NCBI GenBank assembly: GCA_036936605.1 | Contig: JAUPFV010000002.1 | Location: forward strand, 200,717,273-200,781,272 | Direction: 5' to 3' | Origin: Limnanthes douglasii subsp. nivea | Taxonomy: Eukaryota; Streptophyta; Magnoliopsida; Brassicales; Limnanthaceae | DNA: 64,000 bases | Shown: in pieces, positions 1-12,298 of the stretch | How the letters are laid out: the number at the start of each line of letters is the position of its first letter | Position numbering within the stretch: position 1 is the first letter of the stretch | Program-made: the position numbers and the translations under genes | Notes under the pieces: generated by a model | Database searches by the model: none | Told to the model about the DNA's origin: nothing | Seen by the model: only the letters and a program-made list of their open reading frames with translations

Positions 1-411
1 TATTGGCAGGTTGGTGAAGTTAATATTGAGTTTTGGATTGATAGATTGTGTTCTATTAACCCATTCATCAATCTAGACTCTCTAGATGACAGAACTTGGG
101 ATATTCCTAAACAGGCTAAAACCTATTGGGAAAATGAAGGATGGAATGTGGATGATTTGAGAAATTGTTTCTCTGCTAATACAATAGAAAAAATATGCAA
201 GATAAACCTGAATAAGAGTGTAGATCAGATAAGATGGGATATGTCTAATATTGGTGATTTATGTACTAAAGATACTTGGGAAAGTATCAGAATTAAATCT
301 AACAAATCAAAGCTTTATAGCAAGATTTGGAACTCTATGAGCCCCAAAAAATGTTCTTTTTTAATGTGGAGGGTGATCAAGAACTGGTTACCAATTGAAA
401 CTAATATGTAG
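1..411 (+). pseudogene. LINE ORF2 fragment, zf-RVT (reverse transcriptase zinc-binding) region
   Basis: The reading frame 46-411 ends in text typical of the zinc-binding domain that follows reverse transcriptase in plant non-LTR retrotransposons: a DTWESIR block, then KIWNSMSPKKCSFLMWRV and NWLPIET. The LINE at 40.5-46.4 kb has the same arrangement (QTWESIR, RIWNSKIPRKFSFMTWK), so both belong to one family. The window edge cuts off the upstream reverse transcriptase. The frame stops at 409-411 where the family continues into the Cys residues, so the copy is dead. In life this domain is part of the ORF2 polyprotein that copies element RNA at the target site. Assignment is by motif and by comparison within the window. 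Confidence 0.8.
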
Positions 412-854
412 AAGAAGGGATTTCAGTTTGCTTTAAAATTCAGCTCTGTGAAAACTCATAATCTCCACCTCATGTTTTTGTTCAATGTAACATAGGTAGA
501 GAAACTTGGGTCTATTTTGTCACTACATTCAGAATTCCTATCAACAGGAACATGTCCTATTAGTATATTCTCAGAATCTGGTTTTGGTATACTTTTAAAG
601 ACATTTAGATAAAAACTATCCTCCATGTGGTTATAACTTGGGTCATATGGAATACAAGAAATAGGGTCAAGCATGAGGGCATAAAGAATACTGTTCAAAA
701 TATCTCAGAGTATATTATCTCAGTCACTACTTTCTTGGATCAGCGTTATCTTTTGAAAAGGAAGCACTAGGGTAAGGATGCTACAAATGCTATTCATCTG
801 GGCTGTGTTAACCACTTAAACAAGCCTAGACTTGCTATATCTCTCAAAAGGGAT

Positions 855-1441
855 TTTGCCAAATAAAATTAAATACAAGCTAAACATTGATGGGGCCTGT
901 AACTTTAATGGGGAAGCTTCAGGTGGAGGTATTATCAGAGATCATAATGAAGAATTTCTTTTAGCTTTTGAAAAAAAAATACGGGCATTATAGTCCTCTC
1001 GTTGTTGAATGTAAAGATATACTCGATGGACTTCTTTTGTGTCACAGAGAGAAAATAAAATCTCTGGAAATTGAAACAGTTTTGAAGATTCATAATGAAA
1101 TCATACTGAAAGGCACATCTCCTTGGTACCTTGAGCCAATTGTTAGATGTTTCAGACAATTGATAACCTCTACTATGTCTCATTGTCATGTGTATAGAGA
1201 GCAAAATATTGTTGCTGATTGGCTAGCTAAGCAGGCTCTGAATTCAAGTATGAATTTAGACTACTCTAATGATAACCATCCTAATGATTTAAGGGCCATA
1301 GTGTTCCTGGAAAGTTTAGGAATTGGTTATATAAGAATCGAAGATGAAGATTTAGGAGGTTTTATCACCTGTTGTGAACTCGCTAGAGATTTGTTTCGTC
1401 AATTCTGGGTTCGATTCTTCTTGCTTGCAGAACTCTTTTGA
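855..1441 (+). pseudogene. LINE ORF2 C-terminal RNase H domain, 3' end of the element
   Basis: From about 870 the frame reads KLNIDGACNFNGEASGGGIIRD, the first strand of RNase H with its Asp, and continues with SPLVVECKDILDGLL (Glu position) and EQNIVADWLAKQAL (last Asp). This is the RNase H that ends ORF2 in many plant LINEs. The ESDS motif that should hold the second Asp reads LEIETV here, so a catalytic residue is lost. A frame change lies near 965 in an A-rich run. Between 412 and 855 there is decayed linker from the zinc-binding region. It lies 3' of the zf-RVT fragment on the same strand, as expected for one element. Confidence 0.75.
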
Positions 1442-2134
1442 GTGCATCAACTTTTTCTGTAGTTTCAAGCTCTTTTTTTTGGTTCCAAGCGTTTGAATTG
1501 ATGTATGCCTCAACTTTACTGCTGGAATAAGTAGAATCAATCATCTACTTAATTTCAGCTCCTTGTATTGGTTTCAAAGATTTTACTTTACTCAAGGTTT
1601 ACTGTTGGAAAAATGAAGATGAATAAAACATTATTTCCTAGTTGAGGTTTGTTTGGCTAAAGGATATTCTTGGAGAATTGATTTTGATTGCTAGTCTCTG
1701 TTTTGTTGTGTGATCTGGCTTTGGCGCCATAAGTTTTCATTATACTTCAAATTTCATTTAGTCCCTCCAATGTATTATGGGTTTTTTTAATAAAAAATAG
1801 GTAAACTTAAACAAATATAAGTATTTTTAGTTTTTTTAAATCTAAATTCGTATTGTTCATCTTTATTTGCTTTTGTCTAAACCTTGAAATTAGAAAGTAA
1901 CCTTTAACTCTCATGGAAAATAATTTCAAGTTCCCGTCTTTAACATTAATTTTAACCTACCCTCATCAATTTAAACTCATAGATAAACATGTAATCCACC
2001 AAGTAACTAAGCCAAAAATCAACCGATAAATATTTGTCTTCATTTTATAATTTTAATGGATTAGGGTTAGTTCGAACCATTAAGAATGATAAATATATGT
2101 CGATTTTTAGGTTTCGAACATAAATATACATTTG
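1442..2134. other. LINE 3' UTR and AT-rich spacer
   Basis: No gene is seen. The first 360 bases probably are the 3' untranslated region of the LINE, ending in A/T-rich sequence around 1780-1800 (a T7 run followed by AATAAAAAATAG). The rest is AT-rich spacer. Confidence 0.4.
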
Positions 2135-4440
2135 ATTTTGTGCTAAACCATGTTCGAGAGTATGAAAAGCTCTCTCTTTTTACATTTGATGTGCTACATA
2201 TTATTCATTTGGTTGGAATGTATAGTCCCAAGTGCTATTGTTGATGTTTTCAGTGTCCATTTTAGGTTTTCATTTAATTCAATGTTCATAAATCATAACG
2301 TATCGCGTCTTTCATGTGTGTTAATACAGTGTCTCGCAAGATTTTACATAGTTTAATTTTTGTTTTTCACATGTATTGCATCTTTCATGTGTGTTTGCTT
2401 AGCCTGATCTCCAACTTGGTGTAATTATGCATGACATGAATTTGTTGGGACGTCTCGCATGTCGCGCACGTTCATTATGTATGGTCTCACATTGTTCAAA
2501 TGTAAATAGTTTCACACATGTTCATTATGCATAGTCTCACATATATATTATCTCCCACAAGTTTATTATTTCTTGTATTGCATCGTTTATTATGTTTAGT
2601 CTAGCATTGTTCAGATGTAAAATCGTCTCATAGATTTTAATCGTAACTGGTATTGCATCACCCACATCTGCATTATGTCTGGTCTCGCATATCTAGCATT
2701 TTGCACATGTTCATTATGACGGGTTTTGCATCTCAAATATATAATTATGTCTTGTCTCGCATCTCACACATATTTATTATGTTTTGCATTTTTCCATACA
2801 TGGAATCTTATGTTGTATTGGTTACAGATAAAATGGCTCTTAAAGCTTGGTATTTCAGATCGGGTGTAGTCAGTATTAGAAATCTGATGAAAAAAGAAGG
2901 ATAACATAGATGAACACATATAATCTATGATTATATACCATTTTGAAGGCTACACATTATTTACGCTAGGATAATCTAAAAATGAATAATCATTATTATA
3001 TAATCATCTAAATCATCAAGAGATATGAGGTCAAAGAGGGTGTTTTCAAATTTGGTTGCACTCATGTTAAACAAATTATTAAATATGCGAAGAATATATT
3101 TGGTTTAAAACATGATGAGGAGGAAATTCCTTTAAACGCCAAAAAAGATTCAAACTTAGATACACTGATGGTGAGGAAACATAGTCAATGGTAGTCAAAA
3201 CATAATTATTTGACGAAAATTTAAAAAAAAAAGTGAGAAAGAATATATAAAAAACAATAATAAATACTTTGATAAATGTATTATTTTATCATTGCTAGAA
3301 TTAATATTAACATTGGTATCACATATTCTACTTGTAAGGTGTCACATCCAGTTGTAAATAAGTTTGGTATTGCATGTAGTAGATGTTGTAGTCTCTCTCA
3401 TCTCATGTATTATTTGCACCAGTCTCATGTGTAATTATAAATGAGCTTCATATCACATGTTCAACTTTCTATTACATAATTTTGGTGTCACATTGAGTAG
3501 TTGCACTACTCTCGCATGTTGTAGTTGCAGTATTCACATGTATTATTTATTCCAGTATCACATGTAGTTGCAGTTGTCTCGCATATCTCACGTATATTTG
3601 TTACAGTCTCGTATGTACTTTTTTTTAACCATTGTGTTGTGTTTTATAGGATGGAATAGACAAAGTTATTTCTAGTGGGAGGGTCAAAGTGTAAAGGATA
3701 TGGTTATTTTGCTGATCATGTATATGTGCTCTATACTATTCTATTCAGTATCAGGGGATATAAGGGTACAATAAAGGTCTTTTATGTCGAATATCTTGAA
3801 AATATAAAAACTTTACAATTGGTCTCGAGCAAATAATGAGAAATTACTTGGGTCAGTTTAGAATTGTGTCGAAAACAAACATGATATAGTTATTGGATGT
3901 GTTGCTCATTTAATGGTTAATATCTTGGTTTATAGTTAGATAGAAAAACATATATTTGTAATCATTTAAATACATGTTTTTCATACAACCATTCATCATG
4001 GATCATACAACCAGTATGAAAGAATAAGCCCAAGAAGACATGATTCCAAGATGGTATAAATGGTGAAGATTGCAATAAAAACGTTGAATTTAATTGAAAA
4101 AATGAAACATCTCAAAGATAAAGAGGTATGATATCGCATCAACAGTCTATCGAGTCTCGTTTCCGTCAACTATATATTGTGTATGCCTCGCATCTTTATT
4201 GTAATGTTTATCTTCTCTCACATATTTATCATTTAATTGGTCTTGTATCTTTATTATAGTGTGTGCATTGTCTCACATCTTTAATATAATGTTTGTATGG
4301 TCTTGTATTTTATTTAAATGTTTGTGTTGTCTCGCACTCGTATGTTATGTTTTCCTTGTCTCGCATTTATATGTCTTGTATTGCATGTTTATTTTACTAA
4401 TTTTTTTTTATATTTTATAGGTTTTGGAAGGAGAATTAAC
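2135..4440 (+). repeat. Unclassified dispersed repeat, copy 1, with TCTCGCAT-type motif arrays
   Basis: The stretch from 2135 to about 3850 is a diverged direct copy of 49175-50181 plus 60977-61420. Shared blocks include GCTAAACC...GAGTATGAAAA at the left end, a CTTAAAGCTTG..ATTTCAGATC block near 2838, AAGAGATATGAGGTC near 3017, and GATGGAATAGACAAAG at 3651. Between them lie three imperfect tandem arrays (about 2380-2800, 3300-3640 and 4140-4400) built from motifs like GGTCTCGCATATCT and TTCATTATG in units of roughly 40 bp. Each array runs up to an acceptor-like site (TTACAG at 2822, TTTATAG at 3644 and 4415). This suggests degenerate exons separated by array-filled introns. No protein family is recognised. 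Confidence 0.6.
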
Positions 4441-7045
4441 CCTATCAGGTGCAGATATATAAGAATTTAGTAATAATGAAGATATTAGGTATATTATAAG
4501 AGATGATCGAGTTGGAAACCCAGATTATGCACCAGAGACAGAGACTCGTAAGCATGATCGTGAGAGATTCACAACCTTTAGTATGCATGGTCTCGTATGC
4601 ATGATCGAGAGAGAATTACAACTCTTAATAATATGCTTGAGCCTGTAGGCATGATTCAAAAGAAATCATGTCCCTTAACACGCCTGAGCCCGTAGGCATG
4701 ATTATGAGGGAATGACGAACCTTAGGTATTTTTTTGGAGAATAATAAAATATGAATTTTTTGAGAAAATCATATAGGGATACATGCACACATATAGAGTG
4801 ATTAACAATCATCTAGGAGGGAGTGATGCATGGTACCTAGGTTTAAATAATTGTTGGGCTGCACAAATAATAGTGTTAGGAGAATGTCCCCAACTGTTGA
4901 TATGATTATCCCATTAACGGTTAATAATACAACATACTCATTCAATAAAAGGAAAAATAATATGGTGTCTCCCGGTTGGTGCTCGAAGAATTAGTATATC
5001 TAATACAGGGATCGCATAGAGTGACAAGATCCTAGTTATCTTAGTCCAAGAAAAGATGAATAAACAGTGGGTAACCTACTCGTTTGGAAGCGTTGGTAAT
5101 TACATCCACGGCTCATGCTCCTGTGGATGTTGTGCCATAAATAAGGAATACGTGGATGGACCTAGAAGATTTTATGCCCATGGAGGTGGTACATGAGCCA
5201 TGCGATACTACAAATAACCGATATATCATAAAGTTTCGCTCATAATATCATATTCCAGCTTCGGTTGGTATAAGATTCTCTATCAAAAGTGAGACGTTAG
5301 ATGACTGCTATAATGATAAAGCAATCTTATTTGTCAATTTTCGGATACTGACATACATCTACCTTTGGTGTTGTGCAATTTTATCAAATTAGCAGGGATA
5401 TGTCCAAGCCAACTATTGTCAAACATCTAAAGGTGATTGCGAATTACACCAAAATCATGTCTACAATAGATCAAATGCTATCAATGACTAATATTTATCC
5501 CCATAAATATAGATTGTATTACTATCTCTCGAAACCTAGTTTGAACAGGATGATTACATATCTCTTCCGATTTGAGAAGGAAAATAAATGTTACTTTGTA
5601 TATATCACAAGTGGTTGAAGATGAAGGAAGAATTCCAATGAGGCCATGATTTACTAATGATTGATCACGATGGAGCACTTAATCTCTCGCCCGTAGGTAA
5701 ATATTCTCCTTTTGGTTGATTTGTAAATAATTTATTTTTATTTTTTAGAATATTTATTTTTTTCTAAAAAAGGCCAACACATAGCAGAGCTGAAACGGTT
5801 GAGTGAAGTTTCCCCCACTAATTGGGAGAAATTGTATCAGTTATTTCTCACTCCAGATAAGTTTGTATTCATATTTTATTGGACTAAGAAAGGAGATAAC
5901 TTTGAGGTTGATCCACTAAGTGCGAACAACATGGTGGTATGTACAGTAATATGCATCAAAATGAAGAGTGTCTCGGTAGCTGCAACACCTGTAAAGGGGA
6001 TCATAATTCGTAGAGGACATATTATAGAAAAGGTATGATGCACAAAGTCAAAGGAAAAACTCCTATGGTCTAATAGACCTCTTCTGAATCTAGTTAAAAA
6101 GTTGAGTTCGGGGCTCAATGTAAGCATAATATGTATACAGGCATTCTGTATCCTCAAATAAATTTGTGTTAAGTAAAGTATATTAAAGTGTTGTCCGTCT
6201 GAAAGACATTCAACATATTGGCAAGCGCTCAAGAATGAAGTGAAATATTATTTTTAGATCTTTCGGAGATTTTATCAAGGTTGCATAGACTGATTAAATA
6301 CAAATGACTAGTTGACGTCCATATTTCTAACAATGTAAAAATGTTAAAGGATTCATAAACTAATTTGTTGTTGAATTATTTACTGCTACGACTAGCTGAG
6401 TGTGAAGCTAAGGTAGTCACATTGGAAATGGTTACAACCTTTCAAAAATTTTATATGAATCTTGGGGTAGCCGATTTGAAATCATAATAAACCAAACTCA
6501 AGACATTGTAGGATATGAGACCACAAATCAATTAGACGAGTCGCGCCGGCAGTTCATACTGCGAGATAAGCCGATTAAGCCTTAGAAGAATCAACCAAGG
6601 AATATGATTAGAAATATGCATTGCACAAGAAGAAGCTTGTGAATATTAGAGAGTAATACTATTTGGCATGTATCAATCTCGACAAAAGATAGAAGAGTCA
6701 CTCATGTGTTCGATCAATAAGAGATGGCTGATAATGGACATGAATTATTTCTTAGAGTATATCCGTCGCGATAAATGGACAGGAGATATCGATTAGTCCC
6801 CAATAAAAGATTGTGGCTACGATGGATGGTGGCTTAAACTAGTCAGGATGATGAACCCAATGAACTTAGTGATGACCTCTATGCTTCAACTAAAAATATC
6901 AGTGATATTCAAGACGTTTTACTTCTATATCATTCGGATAAGTCGTATAACTAGTATTACTTATTCTCTATCGTTCGGGTCTGTACACACCTTTTACATA
7001 AGTAATACCATGTTATTTAGTTTACTAATATTTACATGTTAGTAG
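4441..7045 (+). other. Decayed sequence following repeat copy 1, no recognisable gene
   Basis: Short open frames occur at 5373-5618 and 5799-6038 on the plus strand, but none shows a domain I recognise and all are flanked by stops. From 4540 to 4720 a short motif recurs (CGTAGGCATGATT and variants, about every 55-60 bp). The position directly after the array-bearing repeat suggests these are further decayed exons of the same element, but this is inference. Confidence 0.3.
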
Positions 7046-10000
7046 TATAAATATGTATATGTATGCTAAATTTTATATCTGAACAAAATTCTTGAAAGTT
7101 TAGACCAGTTATGGGGTCAACTAACACCTTATTGCATAATCAATGTTTGTTATAATTTGCCAAAAATAGTGCATTGAATGTATTAGAATACATGTTATTT
7201 GCTTGGTCATTAAAACAATAATTTTAGCTCTTAAGAAGTTTTGACAGGCTCATGCTAGCACTCCCCATCCGCCTACATGTACATTTGTATGATGTCTAGG
7301 CATGCCAAATGAATAAATTGAAGTGTCATTTGGACTGTTTTTATGTATTTTCACACAATGACATGTAATATCAGACATTATTGGGGATGATAAGGCCCGA
7401 ATGTAATATAATTTCTCGGTTAAGAAAACTATATGCTAAGGCATTGCAAAGTGGTTTTTAGACCCATTTGTCACATAACACGATACTCATACTTGGATGA
7501 GACACATTTTAAACTTGGGTACTTTGTCGTATTAGTGTGTAATTAGTGTTCAGACTCATTCATAACGCAATAAAGTGCTCACACTCGGATGGTGCATGGT
7601 TGATGTTAGGCACACAGTCCCATTGAAGTATAAAATATGCTTGCACATGTGGGTCATACAACATAGTTATCGGGTGTACCAACCAAAGTACACAATATAT
7701 GTCAAGTAAATTAGTCACCAACATAATTAATAATGTTATGACACTTGATGGTGGTGAGAAATTAGGGTCTTTTAGATCAAGTTGATTATATGGCTTGGAA
7801 GTTTTTGTTCATTTAATCATTATATAACATATGAACCAACAATACTGTGCATTATGACAAACTACTCATATTACCAACGCAATAAAGAAGACACCAATAG
7901 TATAAAACATATATTGTTATAAACTAAATCACAGAATTAGACAATTTAAAATAAATTGTAAATATGATGAAAAGGTCTAATAATAGCAGATACACCTCAG
8001 AAAAGGTACAATTAGAAATATTTCACATTGGAGAGTATTCTCATCTACATCCACCATCTTGTAAGTGTCTGGATTTACCTTAGCTGTCACGGTATATGAT
8101 ACTTCCTAGTTTGACTGAGTTTGACGAGGTATCTATCTTTCATGTTAGAGAAAACTCTACAAAATACTACATCTCATGTTTAAAAATGACAAAAACATAT
8201 CTTAGAATCATACCTATGGGGTAATATTGTTTGGTAGTGCTCCATCCGGTGGTGTGTACATTTGTTACAACGTCGTGCGAGTGTTACAGTGTCCTCGTGG
8301 ATTATAGCCCAATCGTAGTCTGGAGCAAACATCTTTTATGGAGGGTTTTATATTTTCAATAAGAACCTACCTATTCTCCGTAGAGCTCATCGAGTATGAA
8401 AGTAGATTCATATAAGCATAAAAATTGTTTTAAAACGTTATGATAGCTCAAGGTAAACAATGTTGTCAAGTACATTGTAGTGATCGAATCATATTTTGAC
8501 ACGCCTTACTTCAAATTTGTCTATTGTGAGCATTTTTTTTTGCATAAAGTAAGCTAATATTAAGTGTTTGCCAATCATATCGCTTGTCGTTGATCATAGC
8601 CTTTTTTGATTTGTTGATAGTTGGTGACTTTTGGGGAATGACCTAAAGTTCTGACACGATGCTTGTTGCAGAAGCTAGTGCATCGACTATTTTATTTTCA
8701 TCTTGTTGTACTTGTTTGTACTGCATCTTTTCGACCTTAAAGGCCCTAGTATGTAATAATGCTAAATAGAGGAAAAAATATATTATTTTCAATATTGAGA
8801 GTCAATAAGAAGTCTTACATATCATGTCCTGTATAGTTGTACAAGTCGGGCCCAACCACAACCGCTTCATACAAGACCTCATTTTTTAGTTATGGAATCC
8901 AAATTTGATAGATTGATGAATAGAGTATCTCGTGGAAAAAATAAGTTATATAACAGCAAAAATACTTGGTTGTTTGAGCCCTTGTCCGTAGAGACTATCC
9001 ATAGTAGCCTGTGACTGGATTCTGTGGAGGCAGGTCATTCGGCTTGGAATTCAGTGAGAGATATGGAAGAACTTGAGCTTTGATAATTGTTCGCAACTTG
9101 AACTTGATGCCAAAATATCCAAGCTCTAAAGACTACCGTGTTAAATTTCTTAAAGTTTTTTATTTTTAAAGGATATTTCTCAAGGAAAACCATGTTTGGA
9201 TGATAATGATATCATCTTCGAAATATGACATCATTTTTCTAGTTGCCACTACTAAGACTAAAAAATGGTTTCTCTAGCTATAAATACCTACTTTTGGAAA
9301 CGAGTAGTAATTTGCTTACGTAATAAATTACGCGGCCAATGATTGTTTCCTCTTTGACCGATACTGCACGATATAGTCAGACACTTTCAAAGGGTGAATA
9401 CTTGATATTATAGCACATATTTGATTGAACCATGGGCAATCGAGGATATCATTGGAGGATAACGATTCATCTACTATCATAGCTACGATTTGGATTTTCA
9501 TTTTCGAAACCCTTCATCCCAAGACAACTTCAAGTGTTAGTTCATCGAACCTTGTAGTACCAGATCCATTGAAACCAATAAATACTCACTATGAGGGAAA
9601 AATGGATGTTATGCCTCTAATTCAGTCATAACTCTTCATGTACATAATGTTTATGGAGATGTCACCTGATTTCGGCTCTAAGATCTTGATAGTGATGACT
9701 AAAACATCTTTGTTGATGCTACAATCCCCATTAACTCCTCGTCATAAAAAAATGATAAGATGAAGGCGAGATCAATAAAGGTGGATACAAGTTTCATTTA
9801 CTTGATGAATACTATTGTGGGACATATAATACTTTGTAAAGTGTTAGTAATATCCGCGATGACGTCTCTTCCATAAGCAAGAATGTTAAATAATCATAAA
9901 TCAAGTATAAAGATTTTTTAACACTTTAAAAATCACATATAAGACATGGTTTACATTTCTTAAATTAAATATCAAGCATGTTATGCAAGTCGTAAATTAA

Positions 10001-10464
10001 ATATACAGCGTATTTTGTAGTTTAATAAAAAACTCACTATTATTACCATATTTAACTATGTTTTATAACATTACTCCTTATTTTATATTGGAGTATTGCT
10101 AAAAGCGATCCATCGATAAATAATATTGGATGTTAAGTATGAAAAACTCGTAGACAAAGACCCAAATGCTGCAAAACATCGTTTGAAATAATTATTTTCA
10201 AAACTATATTCAAGTGAATAAGGAGTTGTAATATGAAGATTCTTCAATGATATAAATGAGACTTAATTAGATTGAAATAAGTAAAACTATTTCAGTTATG
10301 GCTCTCTTAGCTTTCTCTAAATCAATCCATGAAAACTTATACAAACTATTAAAAGTATAATCGTATATGACTAACGATTATATATTTTTCCATGTCACAT
10401 CCATTTTTGATCTAATACAATTTGATATCTCTTTAGAAATCTGTCTGATGTTAAATTCTTTTTT
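7046..10464. other. Long AT-rich stretch without recognisable gene
   Basis: I read both strands and see no convincing coding domain, RNA gene or terminal repeat. An open frame at 9425-9631 (+) has no family resemblance and no splice or promoter context. The stretch is probably old decayed element DNA. Confidence 0.3.
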
Positions 10465-11237
10465 TGTTGAGAATATGGGTACCGCACTAATATGATATTA
10501 TCCGTTTTGCGTCCAAATGCCCTTACGACTTTGCTTTTGGTCTACTTCCAAAATTCCTTATACTAGTTTAGATATGTTCTTACTTATATTCCACTGCTAC
10601 TTCTTATGTTTAACCAATCTAAAACTTTGGTCGCACCATAACAAATCCTCTTATCGAACGAAGTACCACTTTTAGCTTATTCTTAATTGATTTACATTCG
10701 TCCACTTTAATCAGGTTGCTCTCCCACCTGATCAATAGAGCATTACAACTGTTTTATCTGCTCACCTCCTATTAGACCATACTATCTTGTTCTTTACCAT
10801 CACTCGAATCAAGTACCACCATTTTGATAGACTCTAATCAAGTCACGCCACTTGATGAGCCACAAGCACTCCGAACTAGGATCTATAAAGCAGATCATTC
10901 ACCTTGAGCACGACTGTTGGTTCATTATGTTTGACATCTGCTGAGAATTTTATCCATATCAGTTATTTCTCTAGGCCTAGAGCTCTGATACCATTTATTG
11001 GGAATATTGGTACCGCATTTTTGCCTCCATATATAAGTAAAAACTACCCGATCTCCACACTAATAAGATATTGTTCGCTTTAGGTCTGAAGGCACTCACA
11101 GATTTGCTTTTAGTCCTCTTCCAAAATGTCTCATACTAGTTGAGATATATTCATACTTTTTTTAGATATGTTCTTAGTTATATACTACTGATACTTCTCA
11201 CGTTTAACCGATCTGGGAATTTGGTCGCAGCTTGACA
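10465..11237 (-). mobile_element. TRIM (miniature LTR retrotransposon), minus orientation
   Basis: Two direct repeats bracket a short non-coding core. The left copy, 10465-10643, starts TGTTGAGAATATGGGTACC and ends CGCACCATAACA; the right copy, 10996-11237, starts TATTGGGAATATTGGTACC and ends CGCAGCTTGACA. Both contain TTTGCTTTT.GTC.(A/T)CTTCCAAAAT and a conserved GTTTAACC(A/G)ATCT block. Just inside the right copy, 10981-10993 reads AGCTCTGATACCA, the reverse complement of the initiator-Met tRNA primer-binding site TGGTATCAGAGCT. The element is therefore read on the minus strand with its 5' LTR on the right. The 350-bp interior has no coding capacity, as expected for a TRIM that is mobilised in trans. 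The terminal CA/TG of the right repeat is mutated to TA on one side, and no clean target duplication is visible. Confidence 0.75.
10981..10993 (-). promoter_or_regulatory. tRNA-iMet primer-binding site of the TRIM
   Basis: On the minus strand this reads TGGTATCAGAGCT, matching the plant initiator-Met tRNA 3' end used to prime reverse transcription. It adjoins the right LTR, which sets the orientation of the element. Confidence 0.8.
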
Positions 11238-11712
11238 TTCTTAATTTATTATGATAAAATAGTACAATAGTGTGTTCTCCATATATACTTCTAAATGACC
11301 ATAAAACGAATGGGCATATCAATTGATGCAGACTCCATAAATATCCATTTAAGACTTTATTCTAACAATAAACACTTAGTTTTGATACTCTATCAGTTGA
11401 TGCGTACTCCATAGACATTTGTTGTAACTTTTGTTTGTTTCGATTTGCATCTGCATTCACCCGTAAGTGACCACATAAGCAAAACAAAACAACAATAATT
11501 ATTTTGATACTGAAAGACACTAATAACATTTTTATACGCATAAACAATTCGAATAGTTGATCGTGATTTTTATCAAAATTTCTTCTACAATACTAAACGA
11601 CCTCCTAAAATTTCTCTTAAAATTTTGTGTTAACTACACCACACTATCCCGTAAGGGCATAAAAGAGTGACCGTAAGAAACTTTCAAACTTTCTTTTATT
11701 CTAGAAGCCTGG

Positions 11713-11940
11713 CTAGAGCTGTTAATGGTTCTAGAAAACCGGAAACCGGATCGAAATCGAACCGATAAGAACCAGACTGAACCTTAGTGGTCTACTTCGC
11801 GATTCCATTTTAAAAACCGAAACCGATAAAGGACCGAAATTGTAAATCGATCTGAAACCGAACTGATAAAATCGATAAACTATAAAACATATACGAAACC
11901 GAACTGACAAAACCGATAAACTGATAATAATAGATGCCGA
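11713..11940. repeat. hAT-like end with CCGAAACCGATAAA-type subterminal motifs
   Basis: At 11713 the sequence TAGAGCTGTTAATGGTTC closely resembles the left terminus of the hAT element at 24100 (TAGAGGTGTCTAATGGTTC). It is followed by about 200 bp of repeated ACCGATAA, GAAACCGA and AACCGGAAACCGG motifs, like subterminal repeats of plant hAT elements. The opposite end was not found; the SINE at 11983 and decay may have disrupted it. Confidence 0.45.
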
Positions 11941-11982
11941 CTACTTTAATCCCGTAATGTAAAAAACAGAAATACCTTATTC

Positions 11983-12289
11983 TCCAAAGGGGTAGCCGAG
12001 TTGGTTGAGTAAGACATGCTTGTGACCAAAGGTCATGAGTTCGAATCCCTCTACATACGATATCTGGGCTGAACCTGCCACCTTGTATTATTTATCTCTT
12101 GGTGTTCGTTTGGAGGCTATTGTGTCAGACTGAAGGTTTACCCCGTGTACACTACCTTGTATGATTTATCTCTTGGTGTTCGTTTGGAGGCTATTGTGTC
12201 AGACTGAAGGTTTACCCCGTGCACACTACTCATTGCACTCTGAAGCTGTAGGTTTCCCAAAAAAAATAAAAAAAAAACAAAAAAAAAAC
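11983..12289 (+). mobile_element. tRNA-derived SINE with internally duplicated body
   Basis: The head resembles a tRNA: TAGCCGAGTTGG fits an RNA polymerase III A box and GAGTTCGAATCCC at about 12038 fits a B box. The body contains a block of about 74 bp (CTTGTAT.ATTTATCTCTTGG...CCCCGTG.ACACTAC) present twice in tandem from about 12080 to 12228. The tail is A-rich from 12258. The element is flanked by ACCTTATTC at 11974-11982 and 12290-12298, a 9-bp direct repeat that fits a target-site duplication. SINEs carry no protein and depend on LINE machinery; two LINE families lie in this window. Confidence 0.8.
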
Positions 12290-12298
12290 ACCTTATTC

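Noticed and set aside
5373..6232. Protein genes in the ORFs at 5373-5618, 5799-6038 (+) and 5876-6232 (-)
   Set aside because: No recognisable domain, no convincing start or splice context, and AT-rich composition like the surroundings; kept only as possible decayed exons.
11983..12060. A tRNA gene
   Set aside because: A- and B-box-like motifs are present, but the surrounding sequence cannot form a standard tRNA cloverleaf, and the A-rich tail and target duplication identify a SINE.
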